From Dirofilaria immitis (taxonomy: Eukaryota > Nematoda > Chromadorea > Rhabditida > Onchocercidae), in assembly GCA_024305405.1 (NCBI GenBank), contig JAKNDB010000068.1:2288501-2352500 (forward strand): 64,000 bases of DNA, in the 5' to 3' direction. Below are positions 51,984 through 63,870 of this stretch, piece by piece. Both the position numbers and the translations under genes were made by a program. The notes beneath the pieces were generated by a model. The model was not told where the DNA came from. It did no database searches and saw nothing but the letters and a program-made list of their open reading frames with translations. Each line of letters begins with the position of its first letter. Within the stretch, counting starts at the first letter, position 1.

Positions 51984-53488
51984 TCATATCGGTGTAGCTT
52001 GAGGTTCAATAAGGATTTCATTGACAGCAACCGAAAGTGGCTGATCTACCGCATAAAGTACTGCTCGAGCGATATCTGATGGAGTAAGGATAGGGTGACC
52101 TGCTTTCGATAGGTCATATTTATCGGATGCCTTAAAAAAATTTAAGTAATATAAGTTTTTATGAAACTCTCTCTCTCCATCTCTCTCTCTCTTGTTGCGA
52201 CTTCAAATTCATATTCGGACGATTGGCCTAAAAATAGATGGTACAAATTTTTATGAAATCTCTCTCTCTCTCTCTCTCTCTCTTATTGCGACATGAAATT
52301 CATATTAGGACAATTTATATCAGAATAAAAAAATGTTGTCAGGAATACAATCCACAGAATATTAACTTACTTCCTTATCAATCGAATGACTTGCTAATTC
52401 TGTTTCAACATCTCCTGGTTGTATATTTGTTACTTTTATACCGTATTCAATCATTTCTTGACGTAATGCTTGCGACATGCCTTCGATGAAAAATTTCGTT
52501 CCGGAATAAACAGCTAATCCGGCAAAACCCTGAAATAATATTTCTTTAGAAAACTAATTTTCCTATATTCAAAAAAGCATTATCAACGCTTTGAAGATAT
52601 CATTGAAATTTTAGAAGTTAAAATTTTAATTCTCGATAGAAAAAGATTAGATAAGTGATAAAACATTTTAAATCGTTCATTTCTATATAGTATAGCTTAA
52701 AAAAAAAAAAAAAACCTAATTTTACTGCAACTTACTCGTTTTCCAGCATCAGATGTGATATTTACGATATGTCCTGATTTAGCTTTAATCATATAAGGAA
52801 GTACTGCTCCAATACAATTCATGGTACCACGACAATTCACATCTATTTGAAGATTCCATTCCTAAATTATACTTTTATCTTTTTTAAAATAATATATAAA
52901 TTTAAATATTGAAATAATTTATTCGAATAAGGATAATGTTTTAATTGATAAGTTGATTGATAATTATGATTAAATTAATTTAATAATTGGTTTACTTTTG
53001 TTGGTCCATTTTTCATCATTTCGTAGTACATACATCCAGCATTATTGACAAGTACATCTATAGTTCCATATGTTTCTAGAGCTTGATTTATCATTGATTG
53101 TACATCATTCATTTGCGTAATATCACACGTTATAGGAAGTAAATTACTCAGCATACATCCTTCAGCTTCCAATCTAATTTACAAAAATTATCATATCATT
53201 TTTACATTATTGTTATGTTTCGTAGTTTTTCTTTTGAATTGTTTGATCATCGATATAGTCGATTGATTGATTGATATAATTGATCGATCGATTATATCTA
53301 ATTTTATTTTAATATTATGTCTATTAAGATATGAAAATACTTGCTGACAAGTTCCATCAATTTTGCTTGTCTTCTTGCACAAAATACCACTTTCATATAT
53401 CCAACTAATGCAAGTTCTCGAACAATTGCTTCACCAATACCTGTACTTGCACCTGTTACTATACAAACTTTCCCAACTGTTATCTTTC
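51984..53488 (-). CDS. Classical short-chain dehydrogenase/reductase, NAD(P)-dependent
   Basis: About 250 residues. Exons in gene order: 53488-53341, 53173-52996, 52861-52736, 52529-52371, 52130-51984. SDRs interconvert alcohols or hydroxy acids and carbonyl compounds; the substrate is not evident. Seen: cofactor motif [11 protein letters not shown], then FCARRQ (an Arg pair after strand 2 that would favour NADP), [13 protein letters not shown], catalytic Ser in [12 protein letters not shown], catalytic YSGTK, and [12 protein letters not shown] in place of the usual PG(x)VxT. The stop overlaps ATPI at 51984. No frame correction is needed. The 5' end is unresolved. The exon starting after GATTGCAG has no ATG before the Rossmann motif. 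An ATG in the same frame near 53546 is separated from it by a TAA. It lies only about 157 bp after the A-T-R stop on the same strand, so operon transcription or a fusion is possible. Confidence 0.87.
52150..52322. repeat. 92-bp tandem duplication with (CT)n in an SDR intron
   Basis: Two copies of TTTTTATGAAA, a CT repeat, then TTGCGACNTSAAATTCATAT and TAGGAC/TCGGAC, about 92 bp apart. Confidence 0.85.
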
Positions 53489-53645
53489 CTGCAATCAAAT
53501 TAGCAAACTTATCAAACAGCTTGATATCAATTTTTGAAATCTTTTATTGGAAGAAATAAGTCTTCATGATAAGAATTTTGATAAATCAAAATAAAACATC
53601 AAAAATTTGATTCTCTATAAAAATTATTTTAAATTAATATTTTCA

Positions 53646-56600
53646 TTAAAAAATTTCAATAGTTTTTTTCGAATAGCTTCTGATAAAATGATATGAAAAA
53701 TTTTGCATGAGAAATTTAAGAAGAAATGTATTAGCTAATATCAAAATGAAAAACTTATCAAAAGAAGTAGACATTGATATTCCGATGGAGTTCTTCTGAG
53801 TCATAAGTCTAAGCCAATGATTGAATAAACTTTTTGTTATTATAGGATATTTAGCATTCATATCTTTTAATATTTTTTCTGTATTTGTTCGTTTATACAT
53901 TGATTGTGTCGAGAAAAATACATCATCTCTGTAATTATTGATTATTTAATAAATTTTACTCCTAAATATATTCGAGATCGCATTTATTGATAATATTTTC
54001 AAGGGAAAGTTTTTAAGATATTATCATTAAATTATTCTATTTTCAGATAATTTATGACAGTATAAATAATATATTTTAATAAACTTTTGACTTTTTATTT
54101 ACAGCCTATTTTCTCGAGAAAAGTTTTAATTCAAAGATTATTTTTAGCAAAATTAGCATAATTTCTCGAAATTTTCTAATCGTAAATGATTAAGAAGGCA
54201 TATATGAGAAATACATTAGGTAAATCATATCAAGATTTTATTCAATAATCATCAAGATAATCTCTTACTTGATCATTATTTGAAATAATTTCTGCAACTG
54301 TTGACATTCTATACTTTCATTTGTATTAAGCCTAAAATTATTTATATTTTTAAGATTTGCTCCTTTTATTTTTACATTTTCATCAATTTAAGATCAGATA
54401 TATTCAACGATATTAATTAAACTTATCATTGATAAAAAAACATTATCTTATCTTATTAAACAGTATTAAAATTTACTTTTTAGTATTTTTAGATTTTCTA
54501 TCCAAGATAGATTATCACATTATATTTCCATAATGAAATGAATTATCATTTACTTACATTTGCAACCATTGTTGCAAAGGTATCAATCGTATCGGAATGC
54601 CAAAATCATTTATCCAATTAATAATTTGTCGCCAACTTGGCCCTTCACTATTCATTAAATGAAATATTTTCCCGATGCTAGCACGAAAACTTTTTGTTAA
54701 AGTTTGTGTAATAAAAGAAGCGCTAAAATCGACAGGTGTAAATTCTACCTGTAATAGAATGCAAAAATTTTAATTAATACTTAAAAACACAAGCAGCATC
54801 GAAAATTAAGTACTTTTTACGGCTATTATTTCATGAAATATTAGGTAACAACAAGGATATCAAATTTAAGTTTTACTTTATGCTACACTCTCGATCTTAC
54901 TAATTGTCATATAGCTGCTATAAGGTCAGCGCTATAAGGTTTAATTATCATATAGCTGATATAAGGTCAGATGTCAGGTAGCTGCTATAAGGTTTAATTA
55001 CTATGGAGCTGCTATAATAAGGTCAGATGTCAATTTTTCTCGTTTAGAACTATTTGCACCTAATCATACTTACATATTATATCTTTTAAAAATCATTTCG
55101 ACAATTATTTTTCTTATTATAAGTTTTATAAATGTGACCAATTTTAACAATGATATTAAAAGAAAAAAAAATCAATTGAAAAATATATACCATCCAATTC
55201 AGGTCAGGAGCCATTTTAGATTGTATTGAGCAACAAATTAATAAATAGATGAAATCTTGTTTGTTCCATATACCTGTACTCATTGATGCTGCTTGATTAC
55301 CTGCAATTTTGCACACTCATTCTTTCCAATCACAATTATCAGGTTATCATTGTTCTATCTATTTTTTTATTGCAATTATAGGTTTTAAAATAAAGTTTTA
55401 TCAATAAGTAATAATCGATAAGCATTTTTCTTCTATTAAAACAATATTTAATATAAACAACAAATAGTTTCAAACATCAATCAATTCGAATGATATACCA
55501 AGACGGAAAATTACGGTCGGAAGTCCTCGTGTTTGTGAATTAAGTACCAATCTTTCGGCAACCCATTTTGTTTGAGCATAACCATTTAACAATTTCTCCT
55601 GCACATCATCAATATTGATATCTTCATCAACATCTTTTAAATTTGATGGTATCACTGCATCTGTGCTACAAAAGGCAAGTTCTAAATCATGCTAGTTTTT
55701 TTTTTTTTAATTTGCTTGAATGATATATGTTGTCGAGAGTATGAACATTTAGATGATACAATCAAAGTAACATATTTCAACAGAAAATTCCCAAATCTTT
55801 TTGTGCGCTTCTTTGAATGAAACCATCTTAGAAAAATTATTTTTAAAAAAATGATCTATTATTTAATATTACGTAATAAATTTGTTGGGTGAAATTTATC
55901 GAATAATTAAAATATATCTTTCGAGACAACAATGATTGCAAATAATTAGAAGAAATTAGAAAATTTAAAAAAAAATTGAAAATTAAATTTGTAAAAGATA
56001 ATAATTAGAAAAGAATTAGATTCTTAGAAACTTATAACTTACCTTAGATAATAAAGTGGTTTTATTTTATTCTTATGGCAAAAGTCAAGAATATTTCGTG
56101 TACCCAATACATTAATACCATGCAAAGCCTATAATTAATATATTTAGCTTTAAAAGTAATTCATCATATTTATGTTATTAAATAAAATTACGATAATATA
56201 TCGTATTTTTATCGTATAGTATTCGAAACAAATTACTGTATCATATTTTGCTTGCTAGAAAATAGCTCTTAGAAAAAAACCATACGAGATTAGTTTTTTT
56301 CTATCTGCTATAATCGATTTGTTATAATTAGCATTGAAATGCTATATGTTGAATTAGATTTTACCTGATATGGGAAGATTAAATTAACATATGCAGCAGC
56401 ATGAATTACCGTACCCACTTCATATGTAAGGAATAAATATTCCTCTTCGATCAAACCTAATCTTATCAATGCTACATCACCAGCAACAATTTTAACTCGA
56501 CTTTTAATCAAATCATTTAATCTGTTTGTCATCATACCTGAATAAATTGTTTATAATTAGTTTGAAATTTTATAAATACTTTTTATTAGATTTATTTCTG

Positions 56601-59600
56601 CTAACTTTTTCTTATTTTAATTAAGCTTAAATTAAAGAATCATTTTTTATTAATTTCTGGAATTTAATTAGATGAAAAAAAAGAAAGATCGAAGACAAAT
56701 TTTAGAATGAATAATATCGAAGCAAAATTTTTTACCTATCTTCTCAATACTTTCAATTAATCTAGATTGCATGGTAACACCTGGACATTCTCGAATCAAG
56801 CAAATAACTCGCACCTGAAATAAATCGTCAAACTTCAGTTTGTTTATAGAGTGATCACTTTTTTTTTTCAACACTAAACTTTAAAATAAAACACCAAATT
56901 TAATATGTATGAAAAAAATATGGGAAAAAAAAATTCATGAAATTATCTATACTGATATCTCGACGAAATATTATGATTTTATCGATCTAATTCCTGATTA
57001 ATCGAACAATATCTATTCATTGATCTGATTTTTGATGATGAAATAATAAAAGAAGCAATGATTTAATTCATTTAAAGAATCGATTGTTAAATTATTTGGA
57101 CATCTGAATGAATATAGTAAACCTCAGTTGTAAGTAGAAGTTTAACAAGTATATGTGAACCAATGAAGCCAGTAACGCCAGTAAGAAATACGATATCACG
57201 TGAGAAGCTATAATCTAAATCGGTAGAACGCCAAAATGCTCGTAAGTGTAAATCCATTCTATAAAATTATCAGATTCAAAATATACAAATATTAAAACTT
57301 ATTCATAATTAAAAATGCCAATTAATTATCCTCTTATTAATTCACATTCAATTTATTTTCTCAAATCGAAATAATTTGAAAAAAAAAAAATAATTATCAT
57401 ATTGGACAGATAACTTACGTAGAATCTTACGTAGAAATTTGGCTACGTAGAAAGTTTTTAATTTTTCTTGAACTAAACGAAATAACCGATAATTTTCGTA
57501 TTTTCATTTATTTTTACTTTCTATTCTATCGTTATTTTCAGTATTCTTCCTTTATATTCTTCAATGTCCAAAGAATCTTACGTGAAATTATCACTTATAC
57601 TATCATTTATACTTTCTTTCCGCTTCTTTCTTATCAATTTAAATTAAAAAAATTTACACGTTATCTTTGAAGTCATGAATGTTGACTTGATGTGCAAGAT
57701 CGATATGCTCCAAGCTATCATTATCATTCGTATGATCAATACGTCGAGCTAACGATGATACGGTTGGTGTAGCAAATAATTCTCGCATATTCAATTGTAC
57801 GCCGAATTCTTGTTCAATCTTTTGCAATAAACGAGTTGCCATCAATGAATGCCTAAAATGTAGAATTACTCTTATCAATCTTTATCTCCCTATATCAATT
57901 TTATCAATATTCGATTTTCTCTAAAAAATTCTCATTTCATTAACATTACAGGTATTGGTATAGAATTGAATAGAAAAGGTATAGAAAATAATCAAAAGTT
58001 TGTAAATCTTTCAATGAATTAAATTTGTAGTAAATAAATAAAAAATACAGTAACATTTGTAAAACCAAAATATTCAAAATTCAGGATTCAGGAAAAAAAT
58101 GAAAAGAAGAAAAGTAAAAGAAAATCGTATAATTATTTCATAATCTATACCGTATAATTCTTACGTACGTCATATTACGTAGTATTGCGTAGAAAGTTTA
58201 TTGTAACTTAATCTAATAGTGATAAATATAACTTTGAAAAAAATCCAATACTACTGATAAAATAGCAAATTATTTGTTTATAATTTGAAAATACGATATT
58301 TTTGCAAATAGTAAATAAATGTGATAATAAAAATTTATAGCTTATTTTTTTGAAACATTTTTTCCTGCAAATCTATTCAAATATGCAAATTAATTTAATT
58401 TGAAAATTTATTGGGAAGGGAAAAGGAAAAGAAAAAAAGAATGCAAATAATATAGCATATTCTCGAGAACTTACCTCCAAGATCAAAAAGCTTTCCTGAA
58501 TATCGATAGCAGTTCGTGATAATACTTCAGCCCAAACTTTTGCTAATCGTTCTTCGGTTGCTGTTTTTGGAAGTGCATTTGCTTCAACTGTATCTTTTGT
58601 GGATCAACAGCTGGTAATGCTTTTTATCAACTTTTGAAGTTGCTGGTACTACCGGTAAACTATAAATTAATTTTTGCATATTTTATAAATAATCTATTAA
58701 GGTTTTAGGAGAAAAAAACCAGGCTAAAATTTTAATAGATTTATGCATACCTGGATAGATAGACAGAAATAACTGGGTACCATATAAAATGGTAATTGCA
58801 TTTTTAAATCAGCTCTCATCTGTTTTCTCGTAACATTTTCTTTAAGTACAACATATGCTGCAAGTTGTTTATCTTCACCTTCTGAACCAACACTTATCAC
58901 CACACATGATTTTATATATGGCAATTCCAAAATTACCGTTTCCACAGCCTATAAATTTTTATCTTTTGATGGGATGCAATTGGCAAATCATTTGAATTCT
59001 AAATTTGTTTAGAAATAAAAATTAAATTTGAACAATTTTCTTTTAAAGAAAAAAAAAACGAACGAGAATTTCGATACTGTAGCCACGAATTTTTACCATC
59101 GTATCACATCGACCACAAATTTCCAAGATTGAATTAGGAAGTAAATAACCCCAATCACCTGTTCTATATAAACGATCACCTAATTGATCTCTTAATTCAT
59201 TTGGTACAGTTATAAAACGATTTCGATTCAATTCTGGCCGATTAATATATCCAATTGCTAATGTTGGCCCTCCAACAAAAATCTGAAATTTTTAGATTGA
59301 AATATTAGAAATTTTTAACTATTTATTTTGAATGCCTATAATTGAAATATTTTATCAAAATTTCTAATAAATTTTAATCAAAAATTATCTCATTTCTGCT
59401 ATCATACAAATATGATCGTTTTTGATCAATACTTTGATCGCTTTTCGATCAATACTTTTCAAATCAATAATTTTGATAAAATCATTTGAATCTTTTTTTT
59501 TTGGAAAAAGTTTTAATAACAATTTGTATATTTAAAAAAAAAAAAATGAAAGAAAAATAACAATATCTACCTCTCCAGGTACACCCATTGGAACTTCTTT

Positions 59601-62600
59601 CAATCCTTCAGATGCATCAATCACAACAACTTTGACCCCAGGTATTACCTTTCCAACGGGAGCATATTTTCTTGATGGTTGATTGTAGAAAAATTCTGTG
59701 AGATTCGAATATGATACATCATGACATTCGGAAACACTGTATAAATTCAAGACCTAAACGTTGTTTCTATTAATCAATATATTAAACTTGATTATTTCAA
59801 TTTCTATTTATTTTTTTTTTTGAATAAAACAAAAATGTTAATGCTAACTTATCGAATATTTCGATGCAAAGAATGATTAGAAGTTTAGAAGTTTATACGT
59901 TAGAAAATAACACGTACGAGTTTATCAAATGTTAGAAAATGACACGTACGAGTTTATCATTTACGATTAGATTTCCGAAAAAATAAACTTACTTTGAAAA
60001 AAGCATAAAAAAGCAACTTACTTCTATTTTGGGTAAAACATCGAGAATTCGTTTCAGTAAACAATATGTGACTACCTCACCACACAACAATATCGTCCTA
60101 CAAATTATGAATATTATTCAAGTTGATCATTATTAGAAAGATTTAATTGCTTCGTATAGAATATCACTGATTTTATCAATAATCAGGCTAATTTAGAGAT
60201 AATTATTTTGGCTAACTTCTTAGCCTATATTATATTAATTATATGTTCAAGGAATAAATAGATACACATCGAAAAATATTATGGAAATTTCAGAATTATT
60301 TTTGCTAATTGTTAGTTAATTCTATGAAGATCTAATTGATATCATAAATGATGAATTGGTACCGAAAAGTACGAAATGTTGATCGAATCGTTTCATCAGA
60401 ATGAGTATCAAGAACAGCTTCTAACAATGATGGTGTAAACATCATACGTGTAATCTCGTGATCACTCAAGAAATGGCATAATTCTGGTAAATCATAAATA
60501 ATATTATCTGGTATTACATACATTTCAACTCCTGCAAACATATTGTTTTCCATGATAACATTTGTTAGTTTCATGATAAAATCATAGTCTTTTAATCTTA
60601 TTGAGAATGTTACTCGAGATTAGTACCTTGTACAGAATTTATTTCCAAACATAAATCATTATAGATTGATTATTAAGTTAATTTTAGCCAAATATTAAAA
60701 GTCTAATTAAAATTAATATCAGGAATTTATATATGAAAAAATTTAGTAAATAATAAAATGTAATTTAAACGAAATAAACCTTTAAGAATTGGTCGAAATA
60801 ATTCCCAAACAAAAATACATTACAAGCTTCTCGTTCATTCTCGATATACGGATATTGATTAAATCGATATTCATAAGAAAAGGCAGCACCACGATGTGGA
60901 CATTTAATACCTGAGAAGATTCAGAAATTTTTACATTGTCATTTTGCTTTATAATTTAAATAAAGACAATTCTCGAAATATATACAATTTGAAATATCGG
61001 AAATTATAAACTTAATAATTAAATAACTGAAATTACTCAATTAATGATTTCATTTCAACTATTTACATACATTTGAACTTAATTTTTACTTAATTACATT
61101 TGATTAAAATAAATTGATTATTTAAGTACTGTATGTATTCTATTAGTAATTTAATTAAAAAAAAAAGGAGGAAATACCTTTGGTTTACCAGTTGTGCCCG
61201 AGCTGTAAACAATATAAGCGAGATCATCAGGACCAATATCAGGTAGCTTAATGGATTCTATTGGATCAGGAAGTGAAGCGCCAAATACATACATTGGTGC
61301 CAAATCTAAATTGAAATTTGAAAATTTATAAAACTTTTGATAAATGCAAATTTATAATTACTTAACTTACCTGAAAGTTGATTAGCAAGATCAGATGTTG
61401 AACAAATGACCACTGGTGAAATTTCATTGATAATATCAATAAGCAAAGTTTGTGGATAGAAAACATCCAAAGGAAGATAAGCACAACCTGCAAATAATTA
61501 TCATCGAAATTTTTAAATTTAATTCGAATAATTTTTATCTCAATGATAGCTAAAGAGAATAAAAATTTTTAACAGTTTTTTTGTTTTAATCTTTTTTTTC
61601 AACACTCTTAATATATCGATAAGTGATAAGTAGTAAAATTTATTGATAAAAGACACATCTAATGATAAATAAATATAACTCATAGTATTACAAAATGTTT
61701 AAAAATTTGTATAAAATTTTTTAATTTTTGAAAATTTACTTTTAATTTATAATTTTAATTCTAACCACTTTAATTTTCAATTTTAAATTTTAATTTTATT
61801 TTTTCATTTATCGATAAAAATCTTAACACTATGCTATATATTATAATGATATATAAATGGGAATAGAGAATAGAAAAGAAATAATTTTATGATAAGCATT
61901 GGAAAATGATAATCATAAACTTTTATTTATATATTACTAACAATATATCGTTAATAGATTTTTTTCTCACTTTTGTAAGTTTAATTTTAATTCGATCCGA
62001 TTTATCGATTTGTATCAGATGTATAATTAATTAATTATTATCATTTTTATTTGATAAACAAGATACTATATTGAGATGTTATTGCATAGTTGATTAATTA
62101 TTATCATATGCTATTTGAAAAAAGATACTATATCGAGGTGTTTATGTATAATTGATTAATTATTATCATTTATTATTTGATAAATAACATACTATATCGA
62201 GATATTTATGTACAGTTGATAAATTATTATCATTTGTTATTTGATAAACAAGATACTATATTGAGACATTTATGTACAGTTGATAAATTATTACCATTTG
62301 TTATTTGATAAATAAGATACTATATTGAGATATTTATGTATAATTGATAAATTATTATCATTTGTTATTTGATAAGTATGATACCATATTAAAATATTTA
62401 TTTTATAAAATAATCAAAAAGTTTTCCAAATTTAAGATTTAAAATATTTAATCAACTAACCAGCTTTTAGAGCAGCTGTATAAGCTAATATATAGAATGC
62501 ACATTTATTCATATAAATACCGATACAGTCTCCTTTTTTGGCTCCATATGTTTTTATGAAATATTTGGCCAATTTTTCGGACATTATATCCAATTCACCT

Positions 62601-62695
62601 AATGTCCATTTCGTGTTACCATCATGAACGACAATTTTCGATTTCAATTCCTCCTGATTTGCTGCTTTACGAAATAATTCTACCAATGTTGACAT
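53646..62695 (-). CDS. NRPS-like adenylate-forming reductase: adenylation, carrier and thioester-reductase domains (A-T-R)
   Basis: About 1,043 residues in 20 exons: 62695-62461, 61487-61371, 61305-61178, 60910-60780, 60531-60363, 60097-60022, 59753-59571, 59282-59064, 58948-58751, 58659-58475, 57852-57658, 57258-57123, 56814-56736, 56537-56365, 56128-56043, 55665-55499, 55300-55191, 54748-54558, 54331-54269, 53928-53646. Enzymes of this plan (fungal Lys2, carboxylic acid reductases) activate an acid with ATP, load it on a phosphopantetheine carrier and release it reductively. A domain: LKAGCAYLPLD, YSSGTTGKPK, NLYSVSECHDV, LYRTGDWGYL, MVKIRGYSIE, VPATSKVDKKALP. Carrier: FFDLGGHSLMATRLL, Ser modified. 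R domain: FLTGVTGFIGSH, VIHAAAYVN, YAQTKW. A hydrophobic tail follows (FFILILANTFLLKFLM). Seven one-base gaps are inferred, four of them at 58475-58659. Substrate unknown. Confidence 0.87.
54886..55040. repeat. Short interspersed GCTATAAGGT repeats
   Basis: Several copies of GCTGCTATAAGGTCAGATGT and GCTATAAGGTTTAATTA variants in an intron of the A-T-R gene. Confidence 0.75.
59899..59960. repeat. 31-bp tandem duplication
   Basis: GTTAGAAAATRACACGTACG followed by AGTTTATC, two copies, in an A-T-R intron. Confidence 0.88.
62036..62395. repeat. 64-bp tandem repeat, about six copies
   Basis: Units keyed by AGATACTATATTGAGATATT followed by TATGTA, TTGATAAATTATTATCATT and TGTTATTTGATAAA, recurring near 62061, 62123, 62187, 62251, 62315 and 62379. 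The array fills part of the first A-T-R intron. Neighbouring copies are very similar. Confidence 0.9.
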
Positions 62696-63082
62696 TTTCA
62701 CCGGATTGCACAAATTCGAGAATTCAAGCTTTGTTGTAGAAATTTCGAAAAAGCTAGCAAAATAATATTTAATATTTATCAGCAAATGTATGCATTTTAG
62801 TAGTCGAAAATATTGCTTATTTGCAAAATAATGATGGTAATTAAAATTTCCTAATTTCTCGATATTTTTTTAATAATTTCAAAAAAATTCTAAATTTAGA
62901 ATTGGTAAATTATTATGAAAAAAAAAGATTAGTTCTAAAATAATAAATAATATTTACTTATTTGCTTATATTTTTGATCATATTTTAAATAAATAAAAAT
63001 CTTAAAATATCAATTAAAATTCAAAAATTTCAGAAAGCAAAAAAAAAGGAAAAAAAAGATTGTTCAATTGAAAGACTAATAT

Positions 63083-63110
63083 TTGTCGTTGACATTAATG
63101 TCAACGACAA
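63083..63110. promoter_or_regulatory. Perfect 28-bp palindrome
   Basis: Half-site TTGTCGTTGACATT is followed at once by its exact reverse complement, with no spacer and no mismatch. It lies about 390 bp upstream of the A-T-R start codon. It is more GC-rich than its surroundings, so it is not a trivial A/T palindrome. It could be a binding site for a dimeric regulator or a hairpin. Confidence 0.7.
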
Positions 63111-63442
63111 TCACTTCACTATTTTATGGTTTTGTCTTTTCAAATATTATTCGTTAAAAAAAAATTCCAATGAAGAAACCGGAAAAATATTCTTGTCTCA
63201 ATGAGCAACAATATAATGTGCAAGAAAAAAAAAGAGTGGAAATCAAATTTTCTTATCAAACAAATCAATTTTCTTATCAAATAAAATATCCGAAATGAAT
63301 TACTAGAATTATTTGGCAATTTTTTTTAATTTATCTATTTTTTTATATCATATTTTATCCAATATTTTTTCTTCGATTAAATACAAAATGTTCAAGGCAA
63401 AATAAAAATTATCAAAGAAGTTTAGGAAAAAAAAATAGATAA

Positions 63443-63870
63443 ACAGTAGTTTGTGATATAGTTCAGTCTTTAATCTCTAATCAGACACGGTATCAAATTG
63501 GCTTATCATAAGTTTGTAAATAGATATACATTAATTCGTAATATAATTCGATCTTTAATTTTTGGTCAGATGCAGTGTTTAAAAAAATTGCCGAATGATT
63601 TATACAAATTTACCAACAAATATACAGTAATTTGCAGTATAATTCAATCTCTAATCTTTGGCCAGATACAGTATTCAAGACAAAAAAATTATCAAATGAT
63701 TTATGCAACTTTAAAAATTGAAATGCAGCAATCTGCAATATAATTCAGTCATTGATTCTTAATCGAATACAATATTCAAGACAAAAAATTATCAAATGAT
63801 TTATGCAAATTTATAAGCAGAAATACAGTAATTTATAATAAGTTTAAAAGTAGATATACAGTAATTTGAA
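63443..63870. repeat. Degenerate 96-101 bp tandem repeat, about five copies
   Basis: Units keyed by ACAGTAATTTGCAGTATAAT followed by TCAATCTCTAATCTTTGGTC and a CAAATGATTTATGCAAATTT segment, recurring near 63443, 63528, 63624, 63725 and 63825, with a partial copy near 63859. Confidence 0.82.

Noticed and set aside
53560..53646. Similarity between the A-T-R tail (SFDKFFILILA) and residues before the SDR ([11 protein letters not shown]) as a duplicated domain
   Set aside because: Too short, AT-driven, and the SDR-side stretch may be intron ahead of an acceptor.
54930..55010. GGTTTAATTA matching the start of the nematode SL1 leader
   Set aside because: Only about ten bases match; the rest of the leader and the SL RNA body are absent. 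It belongs to a local intronic repeat.
51984..62695. Horizontal transfer or Wolbachia contamination for the A-T-R/SDR pair
   Set aside because: Many GT-AG introns, host-like base composition and intronic host-type repeats argue for a long-resident nuclear locus. Ancient transfer cannot be excluded without a phylogeny.
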